A model generated the notes under the pieces. That model was not told the origin of the DNA, did no database searches, and saw only the letters and a program-made list of their open reading frames with translations. From the NCBI GenBank assembly GCA_003427395.1, contig BFEA01000005.1, positions 4,616,150-4,637,778 of the forward strand: 21,629 bases of DNA, given 5' to 3'. Below are positions 8,213 through 16,905 of the stretch, one piece after another. The DNA is from Chara braunii. Taxonomy: Eukaryota > Streptophyta > Charophyceae > Charales > Characeae. A program made the translations under genes and the position numbers. Numbering within the stretch: position 1 is the stretch's first letter; every line of letters begins with the position of its first letter.

Positions 8213-9961
8213 TCAATCAATCCGGCGCTTTCCTTTCTGCAATAACTTCTCATAGTGAGCGACAACCTGTGGAGCGATCTGCATCAGTTCCTCCCTCGTA
8301 AACCATTTGTCCTCCTTTGGGTCGGCATGATGTCTGAACCGAACTCGATACTCCAGCTTCGGCTTCGAAGGACGGCCCCTACCTGTCGGTTTTGGAACCG
8401 ACATTTCCCTGTGGTCAATAATGTCAACGATGTTGACCTCTCCATCCATGCTTGGGGGCAGCATTGACCGACGAGAGGGAAACTAATCAGTTTCTTTAAA
8501 AGGTGCAAGTTTGGAGGCGTGAAAAACAAGGTAGGTGCGAAGGTGACCAGGGATCCAGATAACAGAGGATGGTCCGTCAGGGTCTTCCCCGACGATGTCT
8601 AGTACCTCCCAAGGTCCGAAATACTGTGGCATGAGTTTGCGGGAGATCCCATGCTCCTGCCCCGGTTCAAAAGCTTTGACCCAGACTTTGTCCCCTACCT
8701 GAAATGTAGATGGGCGGCGGTGCTTGTTTTCATATTTTATCATTGTCGCCTGTGCTTTATGCATGTTACCCACTGCTTGCTGCATGAGATTCTCATAACG
8801 ATAAGCGAAGTCCAAAGTGCTTGGCGCAGCAGTGGGCTGGTTCTCAGGTAGAACGAAGTCTAGAGTGAGTCTAGGCTTGAACGTTGGTAGCAGGCTGTTA
8901 GGAATGACCCCGATCGCGCTGTGAATTGCGTTATTATACAAACTAGAAATGAGAGCAAGCTTCTCATCCCAATCCACATAATTAGGCTTAACCAGGTGAT
9001 GTACAGCGCGGTTCATTTGCTCTGCATGTTCGTTCACCTCTGGGTGATTCCCTGAGGTCATTTGCAGTTGCGTTCCTTGTTCGGCAGCTGCAGCCTTCCG
9101 CAAATCGCTGGTAAATCGGACATCCCGGTCGTTGACTATTGACTTAGGCAAGCCGAAGTCTCTGACCCAGTTTTCCTTAAACAACTTGATGACGCACTCA
9201 GTCTTTGTTGTTTCCGGCATAGCTACTAACCTAGCGTACTTACTAAACCTATCCACAATGACGTAGATATACCTCATACCACTATTGTTGGTGACCAGCG
9301 TATCCATGAAATCTATGGACAGGCTTTCACCGGGCCTCTCCGAAACCGGAAGGGGCTTGAGTAGCCCAAGAGGAGCCTGTGTCCAAGGCTTGTCACGTTG
9401 ACAGACTTGGCAAGTCTCGACATACAATTTGGCATCCTTCATCATTGTGGGCCACCAGGACCGCTGCAACAGGTTAGATGCAGTCTTTTTATTCCCAAAA
9501 TGTTTGATGGCGTCGAGACACTCTCCTAGAAAGAAACTACGCAAAGACTCTCTATTGGGTACACACAGACATTTATTCCCTGCCTTCTCGAGGAACAGCA
9601 GGCCATTGACCAACACAAACTCATCGGAGGTGGTTTTGTCCTTTGCCTCGCGTCTCCATATGATCTCAGCCATGAACAGATCCTGGCGATAGGCTTCCAC
9701 CAAGGATTGAGTCACATTGTCCGCAAGCTCAAACTCAATAACCAGTGCTCCAACCAACTTCGGTCTACATGACAGCGCATCAGCAACGTTGTTATACTCC
9801 CCTTTGATATATTGCGGTTCAAAGTCATATTGTTCAACGACTTCAATCCAGCGTTTCAAAGCATCAGAGAGTACAGGTTGGGTCTTTATCCACTTCAAGT
9901 TCTGATGATCAGTCCTGATGTACAAGAATCGCCCAAGGAGGTAGTGCCTCCAGTGAGTCAA
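8213..9961 (-). pseudogene. pol: Integrase with chromodomain-like tail of element B (492-codon open stretch plus tail)
   Basis: From 9961 the frame covers the end of RNase H, a linker, and the integrase, open for 492 codons to TAG at 8483-8485. Element A has CAG there, and the same frame resumes to the real end at 8213, so a single stop separates the last 84 residues. In the zinc domain the first His is Leu (E-C-L-D-A-I-K-H), while the second His and both Cys (C-Q-V-C) remain. DDE residues are all present: Asp 9311-9313, Asp 9128-9130 and Glu 9020-9022. Compared with A a short block (L-L-R-H-F-I) is missing after M-N-R. The tail after L-A-P-F-K again shows D-I-I-D-H-R-E-M and F-R-H-H-A-D-P-K-E-D-K-W-F, like a chromodomain. 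The start at 9961 is a frame boundary created by a one-base deletion, not a true start. Confidence 0.9.
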
Positions 9962-11289
9962 CGCTTGTAAATCGCATAGACTTCCTTCTCACAGGTGGAC
10001 TTAGCCAACTTCTGAGAGGGCATCTTTTTGGACATGTACTCTGCAGGCCTCAACTTTTTCCCCTCCTGTTTTGCAAGCACGGCACCATTGCCATATTGGT
10101 TGGCATCCGTGATCACAACAAAAGGTTTGTCAGGATCAGGAAGTTTCAAGACCTCATGGTGTGTCAGAGAAAGCTTCAGATGTCGGCAGCCTCACACCTG
10201 TCTATCCACTCCCACAGGGTGTCAAGGCGTGTGAGGTCCGACAAGGGTGCGACCATAGGCTATCTTCACGAAATTGCGGTAGTGGTCGGTCATCCCCACG
10301 AAGGACCTCACCTTAGTCACAGGCTGAGGACACGACCAGTCACGAATGTTGGCCACCATCGCATCATCGGGCTTCAATCCCTCCGCGGAAATCTCATGAC
10401 CCAGATACAAGATCCACGTGCGGCCAAACTCGCACTTCTCCCGGTTGATCTTGAACTGGTGTTGTCGAAGGAGACTAAGAATTTTGTCTAGATGGGCTGC
10501 ATGGTCCTCGACAGTCCTACTAAAGATAAGTATGTCGTTGAGGTACATGATGACAAACTAATCTAAGTGGTCATGAAAAATCCGATTCATCGCGTGTTGA
10601 AAGGTGCCAGGAGCATTGCAAAGGTCGAAAGGCATCACCAAAAACTCGTACAGACCGTACCTAGTCTGAAAAGCGGTTTTGTGTCCATCCTCGGGCCGGA
10701 TTGCAATTTGATGGTACCCGAACGTCAGATCTATCTTACTGAAGTACCGGCACCCTTGCACTCGGTCCAACAAGTCATCGATGCGCGGTAGGGGCTCTGC
10801 GTTCTTCACAGTGATGGCATTGAGGCCCCTATAGTCAATGCACATCCTCAACGTTCACCCCTTCTTAGGTACTAATAGAACAGGAGACCCGTAAGGGGAG
10901 AGGCTCGGTCGGATCCAACCCTTCTCTATGAGATCCTTGAGCTATCGGCAAAGCTCATCAAGCTCCGCTGGAGACATCCGATAGATCCTGCCCTTCGAAA
11001 TACTAGACCCTGGGATAATCTCTATCACATGGATGACCTCCCTCTCAACAACCCTTTTCAGCTCTTCAAATAAATATGGGTATTTAGCGACCACTCCCTC
11101 TATCTCTAGAGGCATTTTCACCAGCTCACCCTTTGAAGAGACATACACTAAGTACATACCCTCCTCCGGATTTTGCTTATAATTGTAGAATGCAGTTGCA
11201 CACATGTACCCATAGGACTCGATCAGACTACTAGCTTTATGCTTACGCAATCTAGCAATCCCTCCGCCGGCCAGCGTATGTTTGACCAC
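9958..11289 (-). pseudogene. pol: Reverse transcriptase and RNase H of element B, multiply broken, YLND active site
   Basis: The text aligns with element A from the end of protease to RNase H. Stops occur at 10942-10944 (TAG), about 10857 (TGA) and about 10556 (TAG). One stretch, about 10180-10260, is out of frame because of two compensating indels. One base is lost near 9961, ending the frame after A-I-Y-K-R. The RT core [10 protein letters not shown] and F-S-K-I-D-L are intact, but the catalytic motif at 10534-10545 is Y-L-N-D instead of Y-L-D-D, which should abolish polymerase activity. The shared variant M-P-F-D-L-C is present (Asp codon 10624-10626). RNase H keeps its first Asp (V-I-T-D-A-N) and Glu (C-E-K-E-V), so its catalytic residues are better than in A. 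Confidence 0.92.
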
Positions 11290-11845
11290 TTTTCGGTCCC
11301 AGTCAAACTGGGTTGTACAACCGAAAGATAGTACATACCCAACAAGATAACCATAGGGAGATCATCGCTAACTAGGAACGAGATTTTATGTCTCGGTTCC
11401 CCTCCCACGTACGGGAAACAACAATTTACATCTTTTAAGTAATCATTGACTACCATGCGCTGTTTGTTGGCACATGTCAATTCCACAGGTCAACTGAGGC
11501 GCTGCACTTACCCCTATAAGCGCAGCCATTCAACACAAGCATGACTGATAAAGTTCCTCGTCGAACATGTATCGTAGAAGGCCCCAACCTTACGGCCGTG
11601 TATTACTACCTCGCCGACGAACAACTCACCCTTAGCAGCTTTAGCCATGGTCATCCAAGAAGCTAGCGGGTCTGATTTAAACCACTCGTCCTCTAGCTCC
11701 TCTAAGGATTCGAACACATTCATCGTACAGAGTATCAATTGTGTTGAATGTGCTCGTGGGACGATGTCAGAGTCAATAGCTTGGGCCATCTCTCGAGAAG
11801 GTGAGGGTGTATCCACCATCTCGACCCTAGCAGGAACAACTACAA
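11223..11845 (-). pseudogene. pol: Aspartic protease of element B
   Basis: The pol frame can be read from about 11845, right across the gag stop in another phase, through M-V-D-T-P-S-P-S-R (11819). The active-site loop at 11562-11573 reads D-T-C-S, the same Gly-to-Cys change as in element A. After W-L-R-L the frame is stopped near 11514, then resumes in phase through the K-Q-R-M-V-V-N-D-Y block and I-L-L-G-M-Y-Y-L. Near 11310 one C is lost from a C-run relative to A, so the frame ending at 11223 is false after V-V-Q-P. The correct text continues in the RT frame from 11289. Confidence 0.83.
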
Positions 11846-11848
11846 TTC

Positions 11849-13839
11849 CTACTGGCCCGACGTGTTTCCCGAAGTAGTGCCAAAAGTGATGGCCACATTA
11901 CTACCATGGGAAGCGGAGGAGACCGGCACCTGCTCCATCGTAGGCGGGATCTTTTCTGTCACTTTACGATTCCGACACTTGAACAACGTATGACCATACT
12001 GGCCACAACGAATACAAGTTGCATCGGAGTAACGATCTTACCACATGTCTTCCGTAAGCCCCGTTTTCTCCCGTAGAGGAGCATTGGGGTCTACTTGACT
12101 CTTTGTCCGGGAATCTCCAAGGCGTCTACCGGTCGCCTTACCTTTTTGTGCTAAGGCAGCGACTGGTCCACCTCCTGAAGCTTCTGTGCTACCCGACTTT
12201 GACCCTACTCCCTCCTCGAAGTCGTCGTTTAACTTTATGGTAGTACCATCGTTGTCGATGAATATTATGTGCCCCTTGGCCTTCCAGTTAGGAGGCAATG
12301 CCTTTTTCCTACGATCCATTGTGGGTTGGTGCCCATGCCCTATATTTGCCTCTAGATCTATGGCCTTCTTGTTGCACGAGGGGAAATTGTGGACCGTGAT
12401 CATAGCCTTACTTGCCAGCTAATTCCTTATCTCCATAGGGAGGCACCTCAGGTAAGTGGTAAGTAAGACCTGGCGATCGTAGCGTACGTCAGGAACACAG
12501 ATCAGACGGTCTACCGCTTTTGTGGCATCCCTTACTGACTTGAACTTCCTTAAGCTCAGGGTCAATACCCTTTCGGTGGCCTTTTGGGCCTCCTACGGGT
12601 CATGCCACCTTTCCTCCACCAGCTTGATGAAATCACCTAGTCTCTGGGTGACTGCCCAAGCGCAGAAGTCATGATCATACCCCTGTAATTACACGTAACT
12701 GCTTAACCACCTCGCTGCACTCCCCTCAAGATAGGAGGAGGCAGCCACAAGTACTTCCTCGTGAGGCAAAGTTAACTTGCACTTCACGTCGACTGGCACC
12801 GTCCTCAACCATTTGTCAAGGTCCTCACCCTCCTTATCACCTCAGAAGGGCTTGGGTGATGCAATGACAGCCTTCGAAATCCATTGTCCTTGTCCCAAGG
12901 CCTGCGCAATTCCAGGTTGTGGGGCCTGGGGTGCAGGCTGTTGCACTTGCTGCTGTTGGGGTTGTGTGCCCTGCGACTGTGCTGGCTGCGAGACGACAAG
13001 CTGCCTTGTTATGGTCGTCTGCAACGGAGGTTGGGAGAACACTGTTTGAACAGGAGTCTGTACACTAGGACCTGCTGAGAACCTGCCTGTCAAAGGCAAA
13101 ACTAAATGGGAACCAGCCTGCACCGACACCGGAGAAAGTGTGGATGGGACTACTCCAATTACCGGTGGAACAAAAGGAGGAGGTTGTATCACAGGCCAAA
13201 CACCTGGCCCAGACGGTGATGGTGAGACCTGAACTCGCCCAACCAGCACGGCAAGCTCCTTTGAATGTCTTGCAACGGAACCGTATCGTAGTCTTGCATC
13301 TCCACTACATCTAGCAGGAGCGTCCTAACGGTCCTTACATCGTCATCCATGTTTGTCAGGTCCATCTCCTCTAACTCCCTGATGTCCGCTTCTCTCCCCT
13401 ACATTCTAGATCTACGTCTGATCATTCTTTCTTTTTCTGCCTATATCTCGTCCAATGCCTGTTGTAGTTGTGCCTCGCGAGCGCTTGCTCATTGGATGGC
13501 AACCTCCTCGGGAGTTAACACTAGTTGTTGGCTTGCCATTACACCAGAGGACTGACTTTGGGCCTGTGCGACCGTCGCCTCGACAGTCCTCGAACTACTG
13601 GCCTGGGAACTCTGTTGCGCAGAGGTGGTCATGGTGGCTGCTAAGGTACCTGCCTCCCTTGCAAAAGCTCTGCTTGCCTCTATGTCCCTCGCCAACCTCT
13701 GCTGCCGTTGCCTCTCCCTAGCCTGGCGAAACAGAAGACGGTCTCCCTCGGCTCCTAACGCTACGTGGACCAACAGGAGTCTACGGCTTGACGAGCGCAA
13801 GATCCGATCATCCGAATCAGGGTTCTCCCTATCGCTCAT
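11849..13839 (-). pseudogene. gag: Gag of element B, multiple stops and a frameshift
   Basis: It starts with ATG at 13839 (M-S-D-R-E), the same start as in A. The first open stretch ends at TGA 13489-13491 (CGA in A). Two TAG codons follow where A has CAG, and one base is missing near 13265-13275, shifting the phase. The second stretch, with the P/Q-rich linker, is 12842-13249. Further stops interrupt the capsid region between 12404 and 12841. The last stretch (12038-12403) carries the basic region, then a TAA near 12033. The zinc knuckle at 11975-12016 is canonical here: C-I-R-C-G-Q-Y-G-H-T-L-F-K-C. The end at TAG 11849-11851 is shared with A. Function in an active copy: particle formation and RNA binding. 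Confidence 0.87.
11975..12016 (-). other. Intact CCHC zinc knuckle of Gag B
   Basis: On the - strand this is CX2CX4HX4C with all four ligands (Cys 12014-12016, Cys 12005-12007, His 11990-11992, Cys 11975-11977). It fixes the gag reading phase near the 3' end of gag and confirms that the Tyr in element A is a loss. Confidence 0.88.
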
Positions 13840-15097
13840 ATGCTACAACACTGTACACTGTCTACACTAGGACACACTTGGTTGCCTACCGCAGCATAGT
13901 GCTCAGACCAAATTAAAATAATAAAAATAAATAATCGGTGGCATTGTCAAATAATACACAGTTGGGTTCAACAGGTAAGTTTAAATTCCTACAAACAGAA
14001 CTATTTTACTTGACTAGTCCGCAAACAGAAAGCAAATTAGGGAAAACAAATAGTTCTACCTATGTTGTTTGTCAGATGTGTTAATGGCAATACATCTAAC
14101 TAATCAAAATAAAAATAAAATAATTTGTATGATTGTTTGCAGAAAGGATCTCGAACTAATCACCTAAAATCTACCCCTCCCTCCGTTTTTCTTGATGTCA
14201 CTTGATGTTAGCGTCCCTGAGCAATCCGGATCACGCTACTGTATAAAGGTGTGCACGGCCCACCCCTGTGCCCCAAGTCAATGCTGAGCTGGCCAGCCCT
14301 ACACCATATTTACCCTCGCGTGCAGCAAGCCTTACACCGACCAATTGGCTGATCAAGAGGCAGTTTAAGGACGGCCCCTGAGGTCCTTAGGAATTATTTA
14401 ACGTCGCAAACAAGACGACAATCACAGCCAGTGGAAGGTACCCCACCGGTATTTATTTATAGACATCCGGTACTCGTCTCCCCAGTAGGGTTGGCCGGCC
14501 TCTCATGACCCAACTATAGCGCAGCAGGCAGACAAAGGCCAAAGCAGCAAAGCATGCGAGTTCTACTCCCGGTGGGTTGGCATGGTGACCGTGACCCAGT
14601 GCTTCGTCCAGGGCCCTTCGGATGGCAATGCCCTCTCCTTCTGGATGCTCCACGTGAACAATGCCGACTCTCAAGGCTGAGCGCACTCGACTCCTCACAT
14701 GAGAGGACTCTCAAGACAGAACACACATCCTCGCGGTAAGAAGTGTCGAAGAGGGTAGATAAGGATAAAAGCAACGTACCTCAAAATAGCTGCCCCCAAC
14801 CACAGATATTCTCATCAGATGACCTGACGTCGATTGTGATGACCAATCATTGCCTCGGCACAACCAGCATTATCGTTCCACCTCAGCATCAGTCGCACAT
14901 CAGATAGTTCTCATCACACTGCGAAACACCCAATATCACCACACAGCCTTCCTGGCAATACCCCTCTCCGCCTGGGTCACCTGCTTGCCTTCGCCTTTCT
15001 CACTGCACGCTACCCACGGTCGCTCACCCAGCTAACCGCGTGCATGCACCGCATAAGCAGAATACAAGCGCCAGACTAGCGCAATCCGATACCAATA
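13840..15097 (-). other. Element B 5' leader (about 1.26 kb), no gene seen
   Basis: The part next to gag (13840 to about 14110) matches the leader of element A, including AT-rich runs at 13915-13935. The outer part, 14110-15080, has no counterpart in the window because A is cut off. It contains only short ORFs with no recognisable protein. A long untranslated leader between PBS and gag is unusual but known in plant Ty3 elements. A nested insertion inside it cannot be excluded. Confidence 0.6.
15081..15094 (-). other. Primer binding site of element B (iMet-like, divergent)
   Basis: Three bases inside the 5' LTR the - strand reads TGGTATCGGATTGC. Plant LTR elements primed by initiator methionine tRNA have TGGTATCAGAGC (established). 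The first seven bases agree, the eighth differs, the ninth and tenth agree, and the rest does not match. It is either a decayed iMet site or a site for another tRNA ending GATACCA. Confidence 0.65.
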
Positions 15098-15985
15098 TGC
15101 AAGGAAAATGAGCAATAGTGAATTCCAAAAACCAAGCAGCATCATACACATGAAACCAGATAGTCTTGACCTCGGACCAAAAGCAGAATTGCAACTTGAG
15201 TTCCACCAAATAAGAGCACAGCAAAAGCTCACAAGTGACAATGTTGGAAATAGTCTCATCATCATCAATAATGAACCAATGTCAAATCCCTATCTGGTGC
15301 TCAGCTCCCAGACTACAAATGGCAGATCCTAACTAGCCTATCTACAATGCCGCTGGTGACGTCAACAGCTTCCCGAAGTACGAGCAGATGTCCCTCGCTT
15401 CACTCACAACCTCGATCCTCCACACATATGCACCCGAAGACCACCATGCACCCCATCCGGCAATGCGAAGGGCAGCTCGGCTATGGCTGCCTGCTTCTTC
15501 CCTGCTCGCCCGTGAGCGCGTAGGCACTCGCTTTGGCAGCTGGCGCAGCAGCACCTGCACATAAGCAGCAAGTGTGCGAACGTCCAGCCAGCAGCCAGGC
15601 CCTTTCCTTTATGGAAAGTGGCTGCCAGTCGTGGGCTGCCTGGCTGGCCTGGGCCTCTCCCAGCAAGCTTCCGATAGGCCCCAAGTGGCTGAGCCCCTGT
15701 ACCAGGGCCTGGGGACGTTACCCGTGTCCAACTGCCAAGCGGCCTGTGTTCAGTTCATGCCGTGCATCTAGCCCAGGGCCTGCCTCAGATACATTTGGAA
15801 CAAGGCAGGCAGGGCCTGGGCTCATTCAACCAACCGACGCTGCACAACTGCCTGAATTTCCCCGTTTGCAACCAACGCAAAAAAAAATAGGCCTCTCCTC
15901 ATTTGGCAGGCCCGCCTTCAATTAGGGTGGCCATGCATACTGAAGACAGGGCCCAATAGGGCTCGGCGAGGACAAGGGCCTCGCA
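15098..15985 (-). repeat. 5' LTR of element B (888 bp)
   Basis: On the - strand this begins TGCGAGGCC at 15985 and ends CCTTGCA at 15098. It aligns with 7254-8176 throughout. It abuts ATTG on the right and the PBS-like site on the left. Like the other LTR it contains the CATAAAGGAAAGGGCCTGG block. It would hold promoter and polyadenylation signals in an active copy; no TATA box was assigned. ORFs inside it (for example 15533-15925) are shadows. Confidence 0.92.
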
Positions 15986-15989
15986 ATTG
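15986..15989. repeat. Putative target-site duplication of element B, right copy (ATTG)
   Basis: ATTG directly follows the last LTR base (15985) and equals the four bases before 7254. Confidence 0.55.
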
Positions 15990-16183
15990 CCTCTCCCTCC
16001 AGTTCGCACGGGACCCCTAAAGCAATGAAAAACCAATTAGAAAAGGGAAGCCTTAGGGCTCCCTGCCCTATACTATTCGGATTGCATGTGGGCCGATACT
16101 GAGACCCCAAGAAATTGAGAACCCAAAAAGGGGCAGGGAACAAACAAATCGAAAAAAGGGCTCGTTCCTCTACCCTCGACTTG
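15990..16183. other. Unassigned sequence right of element B
   Basis: This is the flank into which element B inserted, if the ATTG repeat is a real target duplication. It has runs such as AAAAAGGGGCAGGGAA and no recognisable gene. A 73-codon - strand frame crosses the LTR boundary (15922-16143) and is therefore not credible. Confidence 0.5.
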
Positions 16184-16227
16184 AAAAAATCTCAAGGGCG
16201 GCACCGTTCCATTACGCCCTTGAGATT
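16184..16227 (-). terminator. Intrinsic-terminator-like hairpin, 13-bp perfect stem plus T run
   Basis: AATCTCAAGGGCG (16188-16200) pairs perfectly with CGCCCTTGAGATT (16215-16227) over a 14-base loop. On the - strand the stem is followed directly by TTTTTT. It sits just downstream of the - strand ORF ending at 16230. That geometry is the textbook bacterial rho-independent terminator. In a eukaryotic nuclear context the meaning is unclear. Confidence 0.6.
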
Positions 16228-16229
16228 CG

Positions 16230-16493
16230 CTAATCACCAAAACAAGTGATTAACATTCCGGCCACAATAAATTCCCGCTCTGGCTGTAGGGCGCCCGGCC
16301 TCGGCCCACATGCAAAGTTTAGTAGCAGAAAATGATACTGAGCGACACCAAGGCAGGCTGGAAAATCTTGTCTGCCAATGACTGGGAGGCTTTGACGCCG
16401 TCCGATCGGCACAGCAGGAGGGCCATCAACCACCATGACCGGTCTTCGAATTGCTACATCTGTTGAGTTGCGTAAATACCCCTGCCTCTTCAC
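16230..16493 (-). CDS. Hypothetical 87-codon ORF, bacterial-like context
   Basis: The frame begins at a GTG (16491-16493) and ends TAG at 16230-16232. I do not recognise the protein. It has a basic N-terminus, several Pro-Gly segments, and a hydrophobic C-terminal third ending L-I-T-C-F-G-D. No clear Shine-Dalgarno sequence precedes the GTG, so the start is uncertain. The case for a gene rests on what follows: two inverted repeats, one overlapping the stop (16231-16252) and one with a T run (16184-16227), as at the end of a bacterial transcription unit. It may be chance, a bacterial fragment, or contamination in the assembly. Confidence 0.3.
   Translation of the reverse strand: MKRQGYLRNSTDVAIRRPVMVVDGPPAVPIGRRQSLPVIGRQDFPACLGVAQYHFLLLNFACGPRPGALQPEREFIVAGMLITCFGD
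16231..16252. repeat. 7-bp inverted repeat overlapping an ORF stop
   Basis: TAATCAC (16231-16237) and GTGATTA (16246-16252) pair across CAAAACAA. It overlaps the last codons of the - strand ORF ending at 16230 and is four bases from the 13-bp inverted repeat. Confidence 0.65.
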
Positions 16494-16570
16494 GTGTTAC
16501 CGGAAATCAGTGCTCCAAAGCTATGACACACAAGAACGGCCCACACACAAGAAACCACCACAAATAAACT

Positions 16571-16590
16571 AAAAGCCTTCATGCGAAGGC
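16571..16590 (-). terminator. Intrinsic-terminator-like hairpin GCCTTC-GCAT-GAAGGC plus TTTT
   Basis: On the - strand GCCTTC, loop GCAT, GAAGGC is followed by TTTTAGTTT. This form is very common at bacterial gene ends. It lies about 75 bases downstream of the - strand ORF ending at 16667. Confidence 0.5.
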
Positions 16591-16626
16591 CTATTCTGCC
16601 TGCAAATTCAACCGAAGAGGAATTAG

Positions 16627-16675
16627 GGCGTTTAGTTAGCTATGACACATTTTTGACGATAGTAAACTAAACGCC
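16627..16675. repeat. 11-bp perfect inverted repeat with 27-base loop
   Basis: GGCGTTTAGTT (16627-16637) is the exact reverse complement of AACTAAACGCC (16665-16675). The loop begins AGCTATGACACA, a 12-mer that also occurs at 16519-16530. The right arm overlaps the stop of the - strand ORF ending at 16667. Possible roles are recombination site, terminator or protein-binding palindrome; none can be chosen from sequence alone. Confidence 0.75.
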
Positions 16676-16882
16676 GCGGGCCTCGCCGTGTGCTGCGCTG
16701 ACATGCTTTTTGCCAATGAAAACGTCCGGTTTGGGCTCCAAAGCTGCCATCTCCGCGCACATATCCAACGACCGGTGGATTTTTTCACAATCCACGACTC
16801 TTAGGAGTCGCAAAGCTGTCGCAACTAAACGCAATGCTGTGTAGTGGGCCGAGCCCCCAGGCAAACTAGCCCAATTTTCGAG
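16667..16882 (-). CDS. Small hypothetical - strand ORF, about 65-72 codons
   Basis: The frame is closed upstream by TGA at 16883-16885 and ends TAG at 16667-16669. The only start options are CTC-type or TTG codons (TTG at 16862-16864 gives 65 residues), with no well-spaced ribosome site. The protein is Ala/Leu-rich in its first half (A-L-R-L-V-A-T-A-L-R-L-L-R-V-V), which suggests a helix, then Met/Glu/Lys-rich with a charged tail. I do not recognise a family. It is the middle gene-like object of the inverted-repeat block, with hairpins inside it (16775-16810), at its end (16627-16675) and before it (16881-16901). A 5'-truncated bacterial gene is one reading; chance is another. Confidence 0.3.
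   Translation of the reverse strand, partial: LENWASLPGGSAHYTALRLVATALRLLRVVDCEKIHRSLDMCAEMAALEPKPDVFIGKKHVSAAHGEARGV
16775..16810. repeat. Two adjacent inverted repeats
   Basis: GTGGATT (16775-16781) pairs with AATCCAC (16789-16795) over a 7-base loop. CGACTC (16795-16800) pairs with GAGTCG (16805-16810) over TTAG. The two stems share base 16795. Confidence 0.7.
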
Positions 16883-16901
16883 TCACCTCCCAGCGGTGAC
16901 T
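16881..16901. repeat. 7-bp inverted repeat AGTCACC-TCCCAGC-GGTGACT
   Basis: This is a perfect stem with a 7-base loop. Flanking bases (TTCG before, TCGAA after) extend the pairing with one bulged base. On the - strand its loop and right arm contain GGGAGG, which would look like a ribosome binding sequence hidden in a hairpin if this is bacterial DNA. Confidence 0.65.
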
Positions 16902-16905
16902 TCGA

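Larger units (their letters stand above)
7254..15985 (-). mobile_element. Element B: full-length Ty3/gypsy chromovirus-type LTR retrotransposon, decayed
   Basis: This is an 8.7-kb element on the - strand with two recognisable LTRs (15098-15985 and 7254-8176). It also has a PBS-like site just inside the 5' LTR, gag, protease, RT/RNase H and integrase with chromodomain-like tail, and a polypurine tract next to the 3' LTR. The LTRs begin TG and end CA. The flanks carry ATTG on both sides (7250-7253 and 15986-15989), a 4-bp target-site duplication; five is commoner for Ty3 elements. The LTRs differ by about six substitutions in the first 100 aligned bases at their 3' ends and by a 35-bp length difference, so the insertion is not recent. 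The coding part has at least eight internal stops and about five frameshifts, and the catalytic RT motif is changed to Y-L-N-D. Confidence 0.93.

Noticed and set aside
14110-15080. A separate gene or nested element in the long leader of element B
   Set aside because: Only short frames with no motif and no LTR-like or inverted ends were seen; left as leader.
13840-15985. Reading 15098-15985 as a solo LTR unrelated to the gag-pol body
   Set aside because: A PBS-like site abuts it and its orientation and pairing with 7254-8176 fit one element with matching ATTG flanks.
15922-16143. 73-codon - strand ORF
   Set aside because: It spans the LTR/flank boundary at 15985, so it was created by the insertion.
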